Shown here one piece after another: positions 9,395 through 17,064 of a DNA stretch of 36,592 nt (positions are counted from its first letter, which is position 1; each line of letters starts with the position of its first letter). The notes under the pieces were generated by a model, which saw only the letters and a list, made by a program, of their open reading frames with translations, ran no database searches and was not told the origin of the DNA. Location of the stretch: NCBI GenBank assembly GCA_029865385.1, contig JAOUGX010000028.1, forward strand, positions 1 to 36,592. The letters are read 5' to 3'. The stretch comes from Gammaproteobacteria bacterium. Its GTDB lineage: Bacteria; Pseudomonadota; Gammaproteobacteria; Steroidobacterales; Woeseiaceae. The translations under genes and the position numbers were made by a program.

Positions 9395-10011
9395 GGCGCA
9401 ACCTCGATAAGCCGGGTCATAGTTCCTTCGCCCTGCAAACTCAGAATAATCTCAACTGCCCGGGGGCGCTGGCGCAATATATTCGGTCCGGACGCGCCTT
9501 GCGGCGGCCACTGGTCTGTCCACTCGCCGTTGTCCCGCATGAAGCGAAACACGATGCTTTCCACGCCGTCGAGCAGCGTGACGCCAACCAGCTCGTTGCT
9601 GAATGTCCTGTCGAGCACGTTCCAGTGGTATCGCACCAGCTGGTCTTCCTCCATTCGATAGGCGGCGCGCTGCAGCGTGCCACGCGGCATCGCAAGCGGG
9701 TTGTTCCAGCCGCCGCGAGTCAGTTCCAGGGCATATCCGGTTACGAGGCTTGTTTGTATTGCGGCCCCGAAATCGTCGCCCAATTCCAGGCGAACCGGCC
9801 GGGGCGTGAGTTGAAAGAGATCCTCGCTCAGTATGCGCATGGTTCGTTGCACGGCTTGCAGGCGATTCATTCTTTCGCTGAGCATTTCCGCGTTGGCGAG
9901 CGTCTGATTCAGGACACCGTAAGCCAGTGCCGCAAGAATGGCGAAAACCGCCAGCGACACGAGAACCTCGATCAGCGTGAAGGCTGAGATCACCTTTACA
10001 TGCCGTTTCAC
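9391..10011 (-). CDS. gspJ: Type II secretion system minor pseudopilin J
   Basis: A 206-residue minor pseudopilin of the tip complex. The N-terminus VISA/FTLIEVLVSLAV carries the prepilin peptidase site with Glu at +5. The residue before the cut is Ala where Gly is the rule. The start is GTG at 10011, which overlaps the gspI stop as GTGA and leaves an 11-residue basic leader (MKRHVKVISA plus F+1). The open frame extends up to 10212, but that part lies inside gspI and has no pilin character. The C-terminal domain contains VRLELGDDFG and EGTMTRLIEV, typical of GspJ. It overlaps gspK by four bases. Confidence 0.92.
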   Translation of the reverse strand: MKRHVKVISAFTLIEVLVSLAVFAILAALAYGVLNQTLANAEMLSERMNRLQAVQRTMRILSEDLFQLTPRPVRLELGDDFGAAIQTSLVTGYALELTRGGWNNPLAMPRGTLQRAAYRMEEDQLVRYHWNVLDRTFSNELVGVTLLDGVESIVFRFMRDNGEWTDQWPPQGASGPNILRQRPRAVEIILSLQGEGTMTRLIEVAP

Positions 10012-10469
10012 GTGCCGCTCCCTGGCACTGGCGCAGGTCCACCGGCTGCCGGCGCGTTGCTGGTCCACGCGATATTGCTTTGCCCGGGTATTCCCGGCTC
10101 GCCTATGAAGCCGGAAACGGTCCGGAACGCCTCGTCGGTGCCCGGCCGCGAGACGGTGACATCGACACGAAACAGGTTCTCCACGCCGGTTTCGGAAATC
10201 GTTGCACGCCACTCCCAGTCGCTACCCGCGTACGCGACCTGGCCCGAGCTGCTGCTGACTTCCGGAATCACGTTGGCGAGTCGAAGCTCGGCGATTTTGT
10301 TCTGGGCTATCCAGTTGGCGTAACTGCGTTGCTGCATCGAAGTGGCGGCATCGACCATCTGGCTGACCGAAGCCGCCACCGCTGCGAGCCCCAATGCCGC
10401 AATCGCCAATGCAACCATCACCTCAATGAGAGTGAAACCGCTGCTGCAATTGCAATATTTACCGCGCAC
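10008..10469 (-). CDS. gspI: Type II secretion system minor pseudopilin I
   Basis: A minor pseudopilin of about 153 residues that nucleates the tip with J and K. The prepilin site is CSSG/FTLIEVMVALAIAALGL, with the normal Gly at -1 and Glu at +5; QNKIAELRL after the helix is typical of GspI. I chose GTG 10469 because GGAG lies seven bases upstream; TTG at 10487 is an alternative that adds six residues (159 total). Either start lies inside the end of gspH, so the two genes overlap by 11 or 29 bases. The stop overlaps gspJ as GTGA. Confidence 0.91.
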   Translation of the reverse strand: MRGKYCNCSSGFTLIEVMVALAIAALGLAAVAASVSQMVDAATSMQQRSYANWIAQNKIAELRLANVIPEVSSSSGQVAYAGSDWEWRATISETGVENLFRVDVTVSRPGTDEAFRTVSGFIGEPGIPGQSNIAWTSNAPAAGGPAPVPGSGT

Positions 10470-11049
10470 CGTCTTGCTCCGAATCAATCGAGATCTCGCC
10501 GGCCACCGAGACAGTGAGCATTTTCGAAGCCCGGTCGGCTTCGCGAATGATGCGAAGCGTAAAGGGCGACAGATCGCCGCTGGACAGAATCAGCGCATGC
10601 GGTGCGTAATCCTCGGTCGGGTCGCGCTTTTTGTCCTCGTCCTTCTCGGTCTTTGCCGCTTGCTCATGCAGTGGTACCCGACGGTCTTCAATGAAAAGTT
10701 CGAACTCCATGCCTTCGTCGAGTTGCCGCGATTTCAATATGTCGTCACCGACAATCTCATGCCACTGACCCGTGATGGGATCGAGCTCGACGAAGCGGTA
10801 ACCGCCAAGCATCATTTCAAGCCCGAAATCCCGACCCTGCAGTGTCGCTTCGTCGAGACTCAATTCGAGCAGGGATGCCAGTCGGCGCGCGTGTTGATCG
10901 AGTGCGCGGTCATCACCCAGGATGCCCATCGACATCAGGAGAAACGCGCTCATGATGCCGATGATCACGATGACCACCAGCAACTCGATCAATGTGAATG
11001 CGTCACGCCTGCGAATGCTGTTCCAGCTGCGGAGCACGCCAGCAGACAC
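10459..11049 (-). CDS. gspH: Type II secretion system minor pseudopilin H
   Basis: A 196-residue minor pseudopilin. The prepilin site is RRRDA/FTLIELLVVIVIIGIM: Glu +5 is present, but -1 is Ala instead of Gly, as in gspJ here. The GspH/FimT-type domain follows, with RRLASLLELSLDEA and GLEMMLGGYRF. A strongly charged insert (KTEKDEDKKRDPTED, about residues 137-151) interrupts the beta domain and is unlikely to be structured. The start is GTG at 11049, eight bases after the gspG stop; the end overlaps gspI. The role is that of the subunit linking the tip complex to the GspG shaft. Confidence 0.9.
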   Translation of the reverse strand: MSAGVLRSWNSIRRRDAFTLIELLVVIVIIGIMSAFLLMSMGILGDDRALDQHARRLASLLELSLDEATLQGRDFGLEMMLGGYRFVELDPITGQWHEIVGDDILKSRQLDEGMEFELFIEDRRVPLHEQAAKTEKDEDKKRDPTEDYAPHALILSSGDLSPFTLRIIREADRASKMLTVSVAGEISIDSEQDGAR

Positions 11050-11057
11050 GCCGGGAA

Positions 11058-11510
11058 TTATTCCAGCTCCCAGTTACCAATATCGCCGTCCAGCCCCTCG
11101 CCACCGGGGCGTCCGTCACGTCCCAGCGTATAGATATCGAATTCGCCGTTATTGCCCGGACTAAGGTACTGGTAGGGATTGCCCCATGGATCTTTCGGCA
11201 TGCGTTCGAGGTAGCCGCCCTGGCGCCAGTTCTTGATATTCGGATCATTCGGCTTTGTGATCAAAGCCTCCAATCCCTGTTCGCTGCTAGGGTACGAAAA
11301 ATTGTCCAGGCGATAGAACTTGAGGGCGCTCTCGATTCCCCGCATATCGGACTGCGCCCGAGTAATCTGAGCCTTGTCAATATTTCCCAGGACATTAGGC
11401 GCAACAATTGCGACGAGGATGCCAATGATGATCACGACGACCATGATTTCGATCAGGGTGAAACCGCGCTGGACCATCTCGGAAACTGGGTGGTGCTTCG
11501 GCATGTTCAA
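11058..11510 (-). CDS. gspG: Type II secretion system major pseudopilin G
   Basis: The major pseudopilin, about 150 residues, which polymerises into the T2SS piston. The prepilin site is MVQRG/FTLIEIMVVVIIIGIL. The globular part has the conserved PNVLGNIDKA, SALKFYRLDN, YLERMPKDPWGNPYQY and a C-terminal loop with GEGLDGDIGNW, where calcium is bound in relatives. TTG at 11510 has GGAG seven bases upstream; the in-frame ATG at 11504 is also possible (148 residues). This is the first gene of the block; gspC, D, E and F, which usually precede it, are absent and must lie elsewhere. A divergent intergenic region separates it from the rhombosortase gene. Confidence 0.95.
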   Translation of the reverse strand: MNMPKHHPVSEMVQRGFTLIEIMVVVIIIGILVAIVAPNVLGNIDKAQITRAQSDMRGIESALKFYRLDNFSYPSSEQGLEALITKPNDPNIKNWRQGGYLERMPKDPWGNPYQYLSPGNNGEFDIYTLGRDGRPGGEGLDGDIGNWELE

Positions 11511-11553
11511 TGAGTGACTCCGGTTGGCAGCGCCGCGGCTGCCGTGCTATTGC

Positions 11554-11581
11554 ATAATCTTAATAAACGCGAGTATATCAA
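11554..11581 (-). promoter_or_regulatory. Candidate sigma-70 promoter for the gspG-N block
   Basis: On the minus strand a -35-like TTGATA (11581-11576) is followed after 16 bases by GATTAT (11559-11554), about 43 bases upstream of gspG. It matches the consensus at 5 of 6 and 4 of 6 positions. On the plus strand the same AT-rich patch contains TATATC (11574-11579) that could serve rrtA, so the two genes may share an overlapping divergent promoter. An inverted repeat GGCAGC/GCTGCC (11526-11531 and 11538-11543) would lie in the gspG leader. Pattern only. Confidence 0.35.
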
Positions 11582-11619
11582 ACATGGGGTCAGGCCAGGT
11601 TCAGGGAGGCGCATCGTCA

Positions 11620-12192
11620 ATGCTGCGCGGCGGCTTGCTGCCGGCTTGCATGGCGGCTGCCAGCCTGCTTGTTGAACTCGCCGGTAACGCGGGTAGACAG
11701 GCTCTGCGATTCGAGCGATCCGCAGTTCAGGCAGGCGAGGCCTGGCGACTCCTGACAGGCCACTTCGCCCATCTCGGATGGCGCCACCTGCTGCTTAACC
11801 TTGCCGGACTGTTGCTGGTTTGGCTGCTGGTTGGGCAGCGGTTTGACCGTCGCCAATGGCTCGTCGTTATTGCGTTGACGGTGCTCGGCATCGACCTGGG
11901 TTTCTGGCTGCTGGACCCCGACCTCGACTGGTACGTCGGTCTTTCCGGACTGCTTCATGGGGTCCTCGTAGCTGGCCTGGCTGCACGGATCGGCGACGGC
12001 TCACGCGAAGCCCTGATCCTTTTGCTTATTATCGTAGGCAAACTGCTTTGGGAGCAGCTGATTGGACCCATGCCGGGGTCGGAGTCGCTCGCCGGCGACT
12101 CGGTCGTGGTCAATGCTCACCTGTACGGCGCGATCGCCGGAGGACTTGCCGGCATGATGGTCATTAGAGTCCGAAGCGCCCGGCCTATATAA
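11620..12192 (+). CDS. rrtA: Rhombosortase (rhomboid-family intramembrane serine protease)
   Basis: A 190-residue polytopic membrane protein of the rhomboid family with the compact layout of rhombosortase. Visible motifs: HFAHLGWRHLLLNLAGL (about 47-63), the serine motif GLSGLLHG with catalytic Ser109, and a last-helix histidine in NAHLYGA (His167). Rhombosortases cut the C-terminal GlyGly-CTERM tail of certain proteins exported by the T2SS and leave them on the cell surface or released. ATG 11620 is preferred because GGGAGG lies ten bases upstream; ATG 11584 and the longer frame from 11524 lack such a site. It is divergent from gspG, which fits the known functional link. No GlyGly-CTERM substrate is encoded in this window. 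fabD begins 33 bases downstream. Confidence 0.85.
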   Translation: MLRGGLLPACMAAASLLVELAGNAGRQALRFERSAVQAGEAWRLLTGHFAHLGWRHLLLNLAGLLLVWLLVGQRFDRRQWLVVIALTVLGIDLGFWLLDPDLDWYVGLSGLLHGVLVAGLAARIGDGSREALILLLIIVGKLLWEQLIGPMPGSESLAGDSVVVNAHLYGAIAGGLAGMMVIRVRSARPI

Positions 12193-12225
12193 TCGCCGCC
12201 CAATCAATGCCGAGGAGAATTCGTT

Positions 12226-13149
12226 TTGACCATTGCTGTCGTCTTTCCCGGCCAGGGGTCGCAGTCGCGGGGCATGCAGGCTGAGCTCGCAAGCCAGTTT
12301 GACGAGGTACGGGCCTGTTATGCAAAAGCCAGTGAGGAACTGGGTTATGACCTGTGGGAGTTGGTGCAGGAGGGCCCGGCTGAAAAACTCGAGTCGACGA
12401 TTGTCACTCAGCCCGCCATGCTCACGGCCGGAGTCGCGGCGTGGCACGCGTATCGCAAGGCCGGTGGAGCCATGCCGGCCCTGATGGCGGGGCACAGCCT
12501 GGGGGAGTACACAGCGCTGGTGTGCTCGGGTTCGCTGGATTTTCGCACAGCCGTGGCGCTGGTTCGCACACGCGGGGAGCTGATGCAGGCCGCGGTGCCG
12601 GAAGGCAGCGGTGCAATGGCGGCGATCATCGGTCTGGACGACGACAAGGTCATCGAGGCTTGTAAAAGTGCCGCGCAGGGTGATGTTGTCAGCGCCGTCA
12701 ATTTCAACTCGCCGGGTCAGGTCGTCATCGCAGGGTCGCGGCCGGCGGTTGAGCGCGCCGTCGGACTGGCAACGGCGGCCGGGGCCAGGAGGGCACTCAT
12801 GCTCAATGTCAGTGTGCCTTCGCATTGCGCGCTGATGGACCCCGCCGCGAAAAAGCTTGCAGAGGCTTTAAAGTCCGTCGAAATTCGCGAGCCTGGCGTA
12901 ACGGTGATCAACAACGTCGATGTGACACCGTATTCGACCCCGGCCAGCATCCGGGACGGGCTGACGAGACAGCTGTACAGTCCCGTTCGTTGGGTAGAAA
13001 CGGTGCAGTACCTGGTGGCGAACGGTGCCGACTCGATGATCGAGTGTGGACCTGGAAAAGTGCTTACCGGTCTCGCCCGGCGCATCGACAGATCGGTCGC
13101 CGCCAGGCACATCGATTCGCCGGACTCTCTTGCCGAGGCGCTAGCCTGA
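12226..13149 (+). CDS. fabD: Malonyl-CoA:ACP transacylase
   Basis: A 307-residue enzyme that moves malonyl from CoA to acyl carrier protein, feeding type II fatty-acid elongation. Motifs: FPGQGSQ at the start, GHSLGEYTAL with nucleophile Ser91, VPSHCALM with His200, and VRWVETVQYL near the C-terminus. The start is TTG 12226, with GAGGAG eight bases upstream; no better start exists. It heads the fab run here, whereas in many gammaproteobacteria fabH and plsX come immediately before it. Its promoter must lie within or upstream of rrtA, since only 33 bases separate them. Confidence 0.96.
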   Translation: MTIAVVFPGQGSQSRGMQAELASQFDEVRACYAKASEELGYDLWELVQEGPAEKLESTIVTQPAMLTAGVAAWHAYRKAGGAMPALMAGHSLGEYTALVCSGSLDFRTAVALVRTRGELMQAAVPEGSGAMAAIIGLDDDKVIEACKSAAQGDVVSAVNFNSPGQVVIAGSRPAVERAVGLATAAGARRALMLNVSVPSHCALMDPAAKKLAEALKSVEIREPGVTVINNVDVTPYSTPASIRDGLTRQLYSPVRWVETVQYLVANGADSMIECGPGKVLTGLARRIDRSVAARHIDSPDSLAEALA

Positions 13150-13177
13150 TTTTAAAAAAGATAAGGATTCCAAATAG

Positions 13178-13933
13178 ATGACTGATATTTTTAATGCCAA
13201 TACTCTTGGCGGTCAGGTAGCCCTCGTGACCGGCGCCTCACGTGGCATCGGTGCGGCGATTGCCGCATCACTCGCGGCGGCAGGCGCCCGGGTAGTCGGC
13301 ACGGCCACAAGCGACAGTGGGGCCGCATCCATCAGCGAGTCGCTGGGCGGTAAGGGGCGCGGGATCGTACTGGATATTGCAGATCCTGAATCCGTCGACG
13401 CGGCATTTGCCGATATCCAGACCACCGAAGGCGCACCGACGATCGTGGTCAACAATGCCGGCATCACCCGTGACAACCTGTTGCTACGCATGAAAACCGA
13501 GGAATGGGATGCAGTAATCGCGACCAACCTGTCCGGTGTCTTCCGGGTTTGTAAAGCGTCCCTGCGCGGCATGATGAAAGCGCGGCAGGGACGAATCATA
13601 AATATCGCTTCGGTCATAGGTGTGATGGGCAACGCCGGCCAGGCCAACTATGCGGCAGCCAAGGCCGGCATCATTGGCTTCTCAAAATCGCTGGCGCGGG
13701 AAGTAGGTTCCAGAAACATTACGGTCAACGTGGTCGCGCCAGGTTTCATCGACACCGACATGACGCGGGTTTTGTCCGAAGAACAACGTGCGCCAATGCT
13801 CGCACAGGTCCCGCTCGCGCGACTCGGAGACGTGCAGGACATCGCCTCTTCGGTCTTGTTTCTTGCGTCGCCAGCGGCGGCATATATCACCGGCGAGACG
13901 CTGCATGTCAACGGCGGAATGCTGATGGCCTGA
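13178..13933 (+). CDS. fabG: 3-oxoacyl-ACP reductase
   Basis: A 251-residue short-chain dehydrogenase/reductase that reduces 3-oxoacyl-ACP with NADPH. The nucleotide site is TGASRGIG (about 19-26), followed by NNAG; the catalytic set is Ser145, Tyr158 and Lys162 (YAAAK). The C-terminal HVNGGMLMA is typical of FabG. An AAGGA motif precedes ATG 13178. It follows fabD by 28 bases and precedes acpP after a 227-base gap, which is the largest gap in the operon and the likely place for an extra acpP promoter. Confidence 0.96.
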   Translation: MTDIFNANTLGGQVALVTGASRGIGAAIAASLAAAGARVVGTATSDSGAASISESLGGKGRGIVLDIADPESVDAAFADIQTTEGAPTIVVNNAGITRDNLLLRMKTEEWDAVIATNLSGVFRVCKASLRGMMKARQGRIINIASVIGVMGNAGQANYAAAKAGIIGFSKSLAREVGSRNITVNVVAPGFIDTDMTRVLSEEQRAPMLAQVPLARLGDVQDIASSVLFLASPAAAYITGETLHVNGGMLMA

Positions 13934-14160
13934 GCCCGCGGCGAACGTGGCTTGTCGCCCCGATCTTTTGACGCCAAATGACAAAAATTGCCGGTTTCCA
14001 TGTGTAGAATGAGGCCTGCGATTCACTTACAATACACCGCCTCTACCGGGTTGGGGTGGATAATCAAAGACTTACAACGTATCCCGGCGAGGCCTGCGAT
14101 GGCTTGCATCTGGATTTTGACCGATTTTGAGAAATCTCTTCTTAAGGAGAAGCGACCACT

Positions 14161-14400
14161 ATGAGCAGTATCGAAGAACAAGTTAAGGCCATCGTTGCGG
14201 AGCAGCTTGGTGTCAAGGAAGAAGAAGTCACCAACGATGCGTCGTTTGTCGACGACCTGGGCGCTGATTCACTGGATACGGTGGAGCTGGTAATGGCCCT
14301 TGAGGAGGAATTCGAGACCGAGATTCCGGATGAAGACGCTGAGAAAATCACGACTGTCCAGCAGGCGATCGATTTTGTCACGGCCCGGAAAAAAGCCTGA
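14161..14400 (+). CDS. acpP: Acyl carrier protein
   Basis: A 79-residue, strongly acidic four-helix carrier protein. The phosphopantetheine site is [11 protein letters not shown], with Ser37 as the attachment residue. The Shine-Dalgarno AAGGAG is 11 bases before ATG 14161. The 227 bases upstream contain a TAGAAT box at 14005-14010 with no convincing -35 at the right distance, so an own promoter is likely but not shown. A strong hairpin follows the gene and may set its mRNA level above that of fabF. Confidence 0.97.
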   Translation: MSSIEEQVKAIVAEQLGVKEEEVTNDASFVDDLGADSLDTVELVMALEEEFETEIPDEDAEKITTVQQAIDFVTARKKA

Positions 14401-14408
14401 TCCGGTGC

Positions 14409-14437
14409 GCGGGTGCGGTCGCCCCGACCGTGCCCGC
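14409..14437 (+). terminator. Strong hairpin between acpP and fabF
   Basis: A 13-base-pair stem (14409-14421 with 14425-14437) closes on a CCC loop; 11 pairs are Watson-Crick and two are G-U wobbles. It starts eight bases after the acpP stop codon. There is no clean run of T after it, so it is not a textbook intrinsic terminator. A role as partial attenuator or as a barrier protecting acpP mRNA from 3' decay fits the much higher need for ACP than for FabF. Structure is seen directly; function is inferred. Confidence 0.55.
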
Positions 14438-14494
14438 AGATTCCTCCTGAATTTCTGTTGATGGCTTTTCTGCCACTGTCGATCGGATAAACAT

Positions 14495-15736
14495 TTGAGC
14501 AAACGACGCGTCGTGGTTACCGGCATGGGGATCATTTCCCCGGTTGGAAATGAATTGGATGAAGCATGGGCCAACGTTCGCGACGGCAAGTCCGGAATCC
14601 GTCGAATCGACCTGTTCGATGTCAGCAGTTTCAACACTCAAATCGCCGGAATGGTGAACGATTTTGATCCGGCGGAGTACATACCTGCCAAGGATGTACG
14701 GAAGATGGATCCGTTCATTCACTACGGTATTGCCGCAAGCGTCAACGCGCTTCGGGATTCGGGCCTGGAGATTACCGACGCCAATAACCACAGAATCGGC
14801 ATTGCAATGGGCGCCGGAATTGGCGGACTGCAAACGATCGAGGCCAACCACGAAAAGTTTCTCGAAGGCGGCGCACGCAAGATTTCGCCGTTTTACATAC
14901 CTGGAAGCATCATTAATATGATCTCCGGCAATGTCAGTATTATGCACGGCATTACCGGCCCGAACCTTTCCATCGTTACAGCCTGTACGACATCGACGCA
15001 TTGCATTGGCCTTGCCGCGCGCACGGTAGCCTATGGCGACGCCGATGTAATGCTTGCCGGCGGTGCGGAGTATGCGACGACGCCGACCGCGGTTGGCGGT
15101 TTCTGTTCGGCACGTGCGATGTCAACGCGCAACGATGAGCCTGAAAAAGCGAGCAGGCCGTTCGACCGTGATCGAGACGGATTCGTTCTCAGCAACGGTG
15201 CGGGCTGCATGGTTCTCGAAGAGTATGAGCATGCGAAATCTCGCGGTGCAAGAATGTATGCAGAACTGATCGGTTTTGGCATGAGCGGTGATGCATACCA
15301 CATAACACTGCCACCGGCAGACGGCGAAGGGGCGCGAAAGTGCATGGTCGCGGCCATGAACGATGCAGGGATTAATCCGGGCGACGTCGATTATCTCAAT
15401 GCACATGGCACCTCAACACCTGCAGGCGATGTCGGCGAATCCCTGGGTATCAAACGGGCGTTCGGCGATGCGGCAAAAAGGCTCGCCGTCAGTTCCACGA
15501 AATCGGTAACAGGGCACCTGCTCGGTGCCGCCGGAGTCGCCGAAGCCATTTTCTCGGTAATGGCGATTTCGCATCAGGCGCTTCCACCGACAATCAACCT
15601 GGAAAACCAGGATCCGCAATGCGACCTGGACTACGTACCCAACGTGGCGAGAGATGCCAGCGTAAGTATCGTCATGTCGAATTCGTTTGGCTTCGGCGGT
15701 ACGAATGGCAGCCTGGTGTTTCGGGCACCTGACTGA
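14495..15736 (+). CDS. fabF: 3-oxoacyl-ACP synthase II
   Basis: A 413-residue condensing enzyme that elongates acyl-ACP with malonyl-ACP. The Cys-His-His triad is visible: Cys164 in VTACTTSTH, His304 in NAHGTSTPAGD and His341 in SVTGHLLGAAG. The C-terminal NSFGFGGTNGSLVF is typical. The start is TTG 14495 (SKRRVVVTGMG); no ATG is available nearby and the ribosome site is weak (GGAT). The low-efficiency start and the preceding hairpin both point to lower output than acpP. Its stop may overlap a CTG start of pabB. Confidence 0.96.
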   Translation: MSKRRVVVTGMGIISPVGNELDEAWANVRDGKSGIRRIDLFDVSSFNTQIAGMVNDFDPAEYIPAKDVRKMDPFIHYGIAASVNALRDSGLEITDANNHRIGIAMGAGIGGLQTIEANHEKFLEGGARKISPFYIPGSIINMISGNVSIMHGITGPNLSIVTACTTSTHCIGLAARTVAYGDADVMLAGGAEYATTPTAVGGFCSARAMSTRNDEPEKASRPFDRDRDGFVLSNGAGCMVLEEYEHAKSRGARMYAELIGFGMSGDAYHITLPPADGEGARKCMVAAMNDAGINPGDVDYLNAHGTSTPAGDVGESLGIKRAFGDAAKRLAVSSTKSVTGHLLGAAGVAEAIFSVMAISHQALPPTINLENQDPQCDLDYVPNVARDASVSIVMSNSFGFGGTNGSLVFRAPD

Positions 15737-17064
15737 ACCCGCCTGACCTAATCTCCCGCGAGATTCCGACTGACGTCAATCTGCGCGAGCTACACTTCTC
15801 CAACCCTGACAGATACCCGTTCTTGCTGCAGAGTACTGCGAGCGACACGGCATTGGGCCGCTTCGATCTGTTGCTGGCGTTTCCGGGCCGGCAACTGATC
15901 GCCGACGAAAGGCGAGCGACTGGAGGGTTCCTCAACGCACTCGATTCCTGGTGGCAGTCGGAGCGCATAAGCGCGACAGACAGCAGGTTGCCGTTTCACG
16001 GTGGCTGGTTCATTTACCTTGGTTACGAACTGGCCGACGAGATCGAGCCGACCCTGCAGCTACGAGAGGATCCGCTGCTGCCACGCGCATTCGCCGTGCG
16101 GTGTCCAGCGGCGGTGATACGGGATCATTCGAATGCGAAAAACTACGTCGTATGTGAATCGATGTCGGCAAATTTCCTTGAAACACTGATCGGAGATGTT
16201 GCTTCGCTTCGGCCCGGGTCCGCGTCTGTTCCCACCGAGGCAAGTGCAGGCGGCGAAATCGTCGAAGAAGATGAGGTGCTGTTTCTTGCGGCGGTGCAGC
16301 GTGCAAAGCAGCATATTGCAGCCGGTGATATTTTCCAGGCCAATCTGTCTCGTGGCTGGTCGGCAGTGACAAAACTATCGTCGAGTGAGGTTTATGAACG
16401 GCTGGCGGCAGCGAATCCGGCGCCGTTTGCCGGAAGCGCGAAATGGCGCGACAAATGGATCATTTCATCGTCGCCGGAGCGCTTGCTGGAGATCCGTGAT
16501 CGGATCGCGTCAACCCGGCCAATTGCAGGCACCCGTCCGCGCGCCACCGAGCTCGACCAGGACCAGTACTTGTCCGCAGAACTTATCGCGCATCCGAAGG
16601 AGCGCGCGGAACATGTCATGCTTATCGATTTGGAGCGAAATGATCTGGGACGTATTTGCGAAGCTGGCAGCGTGGAAGTCAATGAAATGATGATTCTCGA
16701 GTCGTATGCCCACGTACACCACATCGTATCTAACGTGCGTGGACGCCTGCGACGGGACGTAACGCCCGGCATGGCAATGCGTGCGGTTTTTCCAGGTGGC
16801 ACGATAACCGGTTGTCCGAAAGTGCGTTGCATGGAAATAATCGGCGAACTGGAGAGTACACCGCGTGGCGCATATACCGGTTCATTCGGTTATCTTAACC
16901 GGGATGGCAGTCTCGATCTGAACATTCTGATACGTACGATGATCATGAACGGATCCTCGATACAGTTGCGTGCAGGTGCCGGTATTGTCGCCGATTCGGA
17001 AGCGACAGCGGAGCTAGCCGAAACCCGGGCGAAGGCGAAAGGTCTTCTGGAGGCATTGACATGA
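15733..17064 (+). CDS. pabB: Aminodeoxychorismate synthase component I (PabB), probable CTG start
   Basis: A chorismate-binding enzyme that, with a glutamine amidotransferase partner, makes 4-amino-4-deoxychorismate for folate. Conserved blocks: GDIFQANLSRG, PERLLEI, HPKERAEHVMLIDLERND, GGTITGCPKVRCMEIIGE and GAYTGSFGYL. Context with pabC directly downstream supports PabB. Two oddities. First, homology to PabB N-termini (LRELHFSNPDRYPFLLQS) begins before the first ATG/GTG/TTG (TTG 15823), so a CTG at 15733 that overlaps the fabF stop as CTGA is the best guess (443 residues); TTG 15823 would give 413. Second, the motif is PIAGTRPR (Ala codon 16525-16527), as in anthranilate synthase, where PabB normally has PIKGT. 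TrpE-like activity cannot be excluded. Confidence 0.85.
   Translation: MNPPDLISREIPTDVNLRELHFSNPDRYPFLLQSTASDTALGRFDLLLAFPGRQLIADERRATGGFLNALDSWWQSERISATDSRLPFHGGWFIYLGYELADEIEPTLQLREDPLLPRAFAVRCPAAVIRDHSNAKNYVVCESMSANFLETLIGDVASLRPGSASVPTEASAGGEIVEEDEVLFLAAVQRAKQHIAAGDIFQANLSRGWSAVTKLSSSEVYERLAAANPAPFAGSAKWRDKWIISSSPERLLEIRDRIASTRPIAGTRPRATELDQDQYLSAELIAHPKERAEHVMLIDLERNDLGRICEAGSVEVNEMMILESYAHVHHIVSNVRGRLRRDVTPGMAMRAVFPGGTITGCPKVRCMEIIGELESTPRGAYTGSFGYLNRDGSLDLNILIRTMIMNGSSIQLRAGAGIVADSEATAELAETRAKAKGLLEALT

Noticed and set aside
13940-13970. Terminator after fabG (GGCGA/TCGCC hairpin followed by TTTT)
   Set aside because: The stem has only five pairs with a ten-base loop, and the T run is short and displaced, so it is too weak to call.
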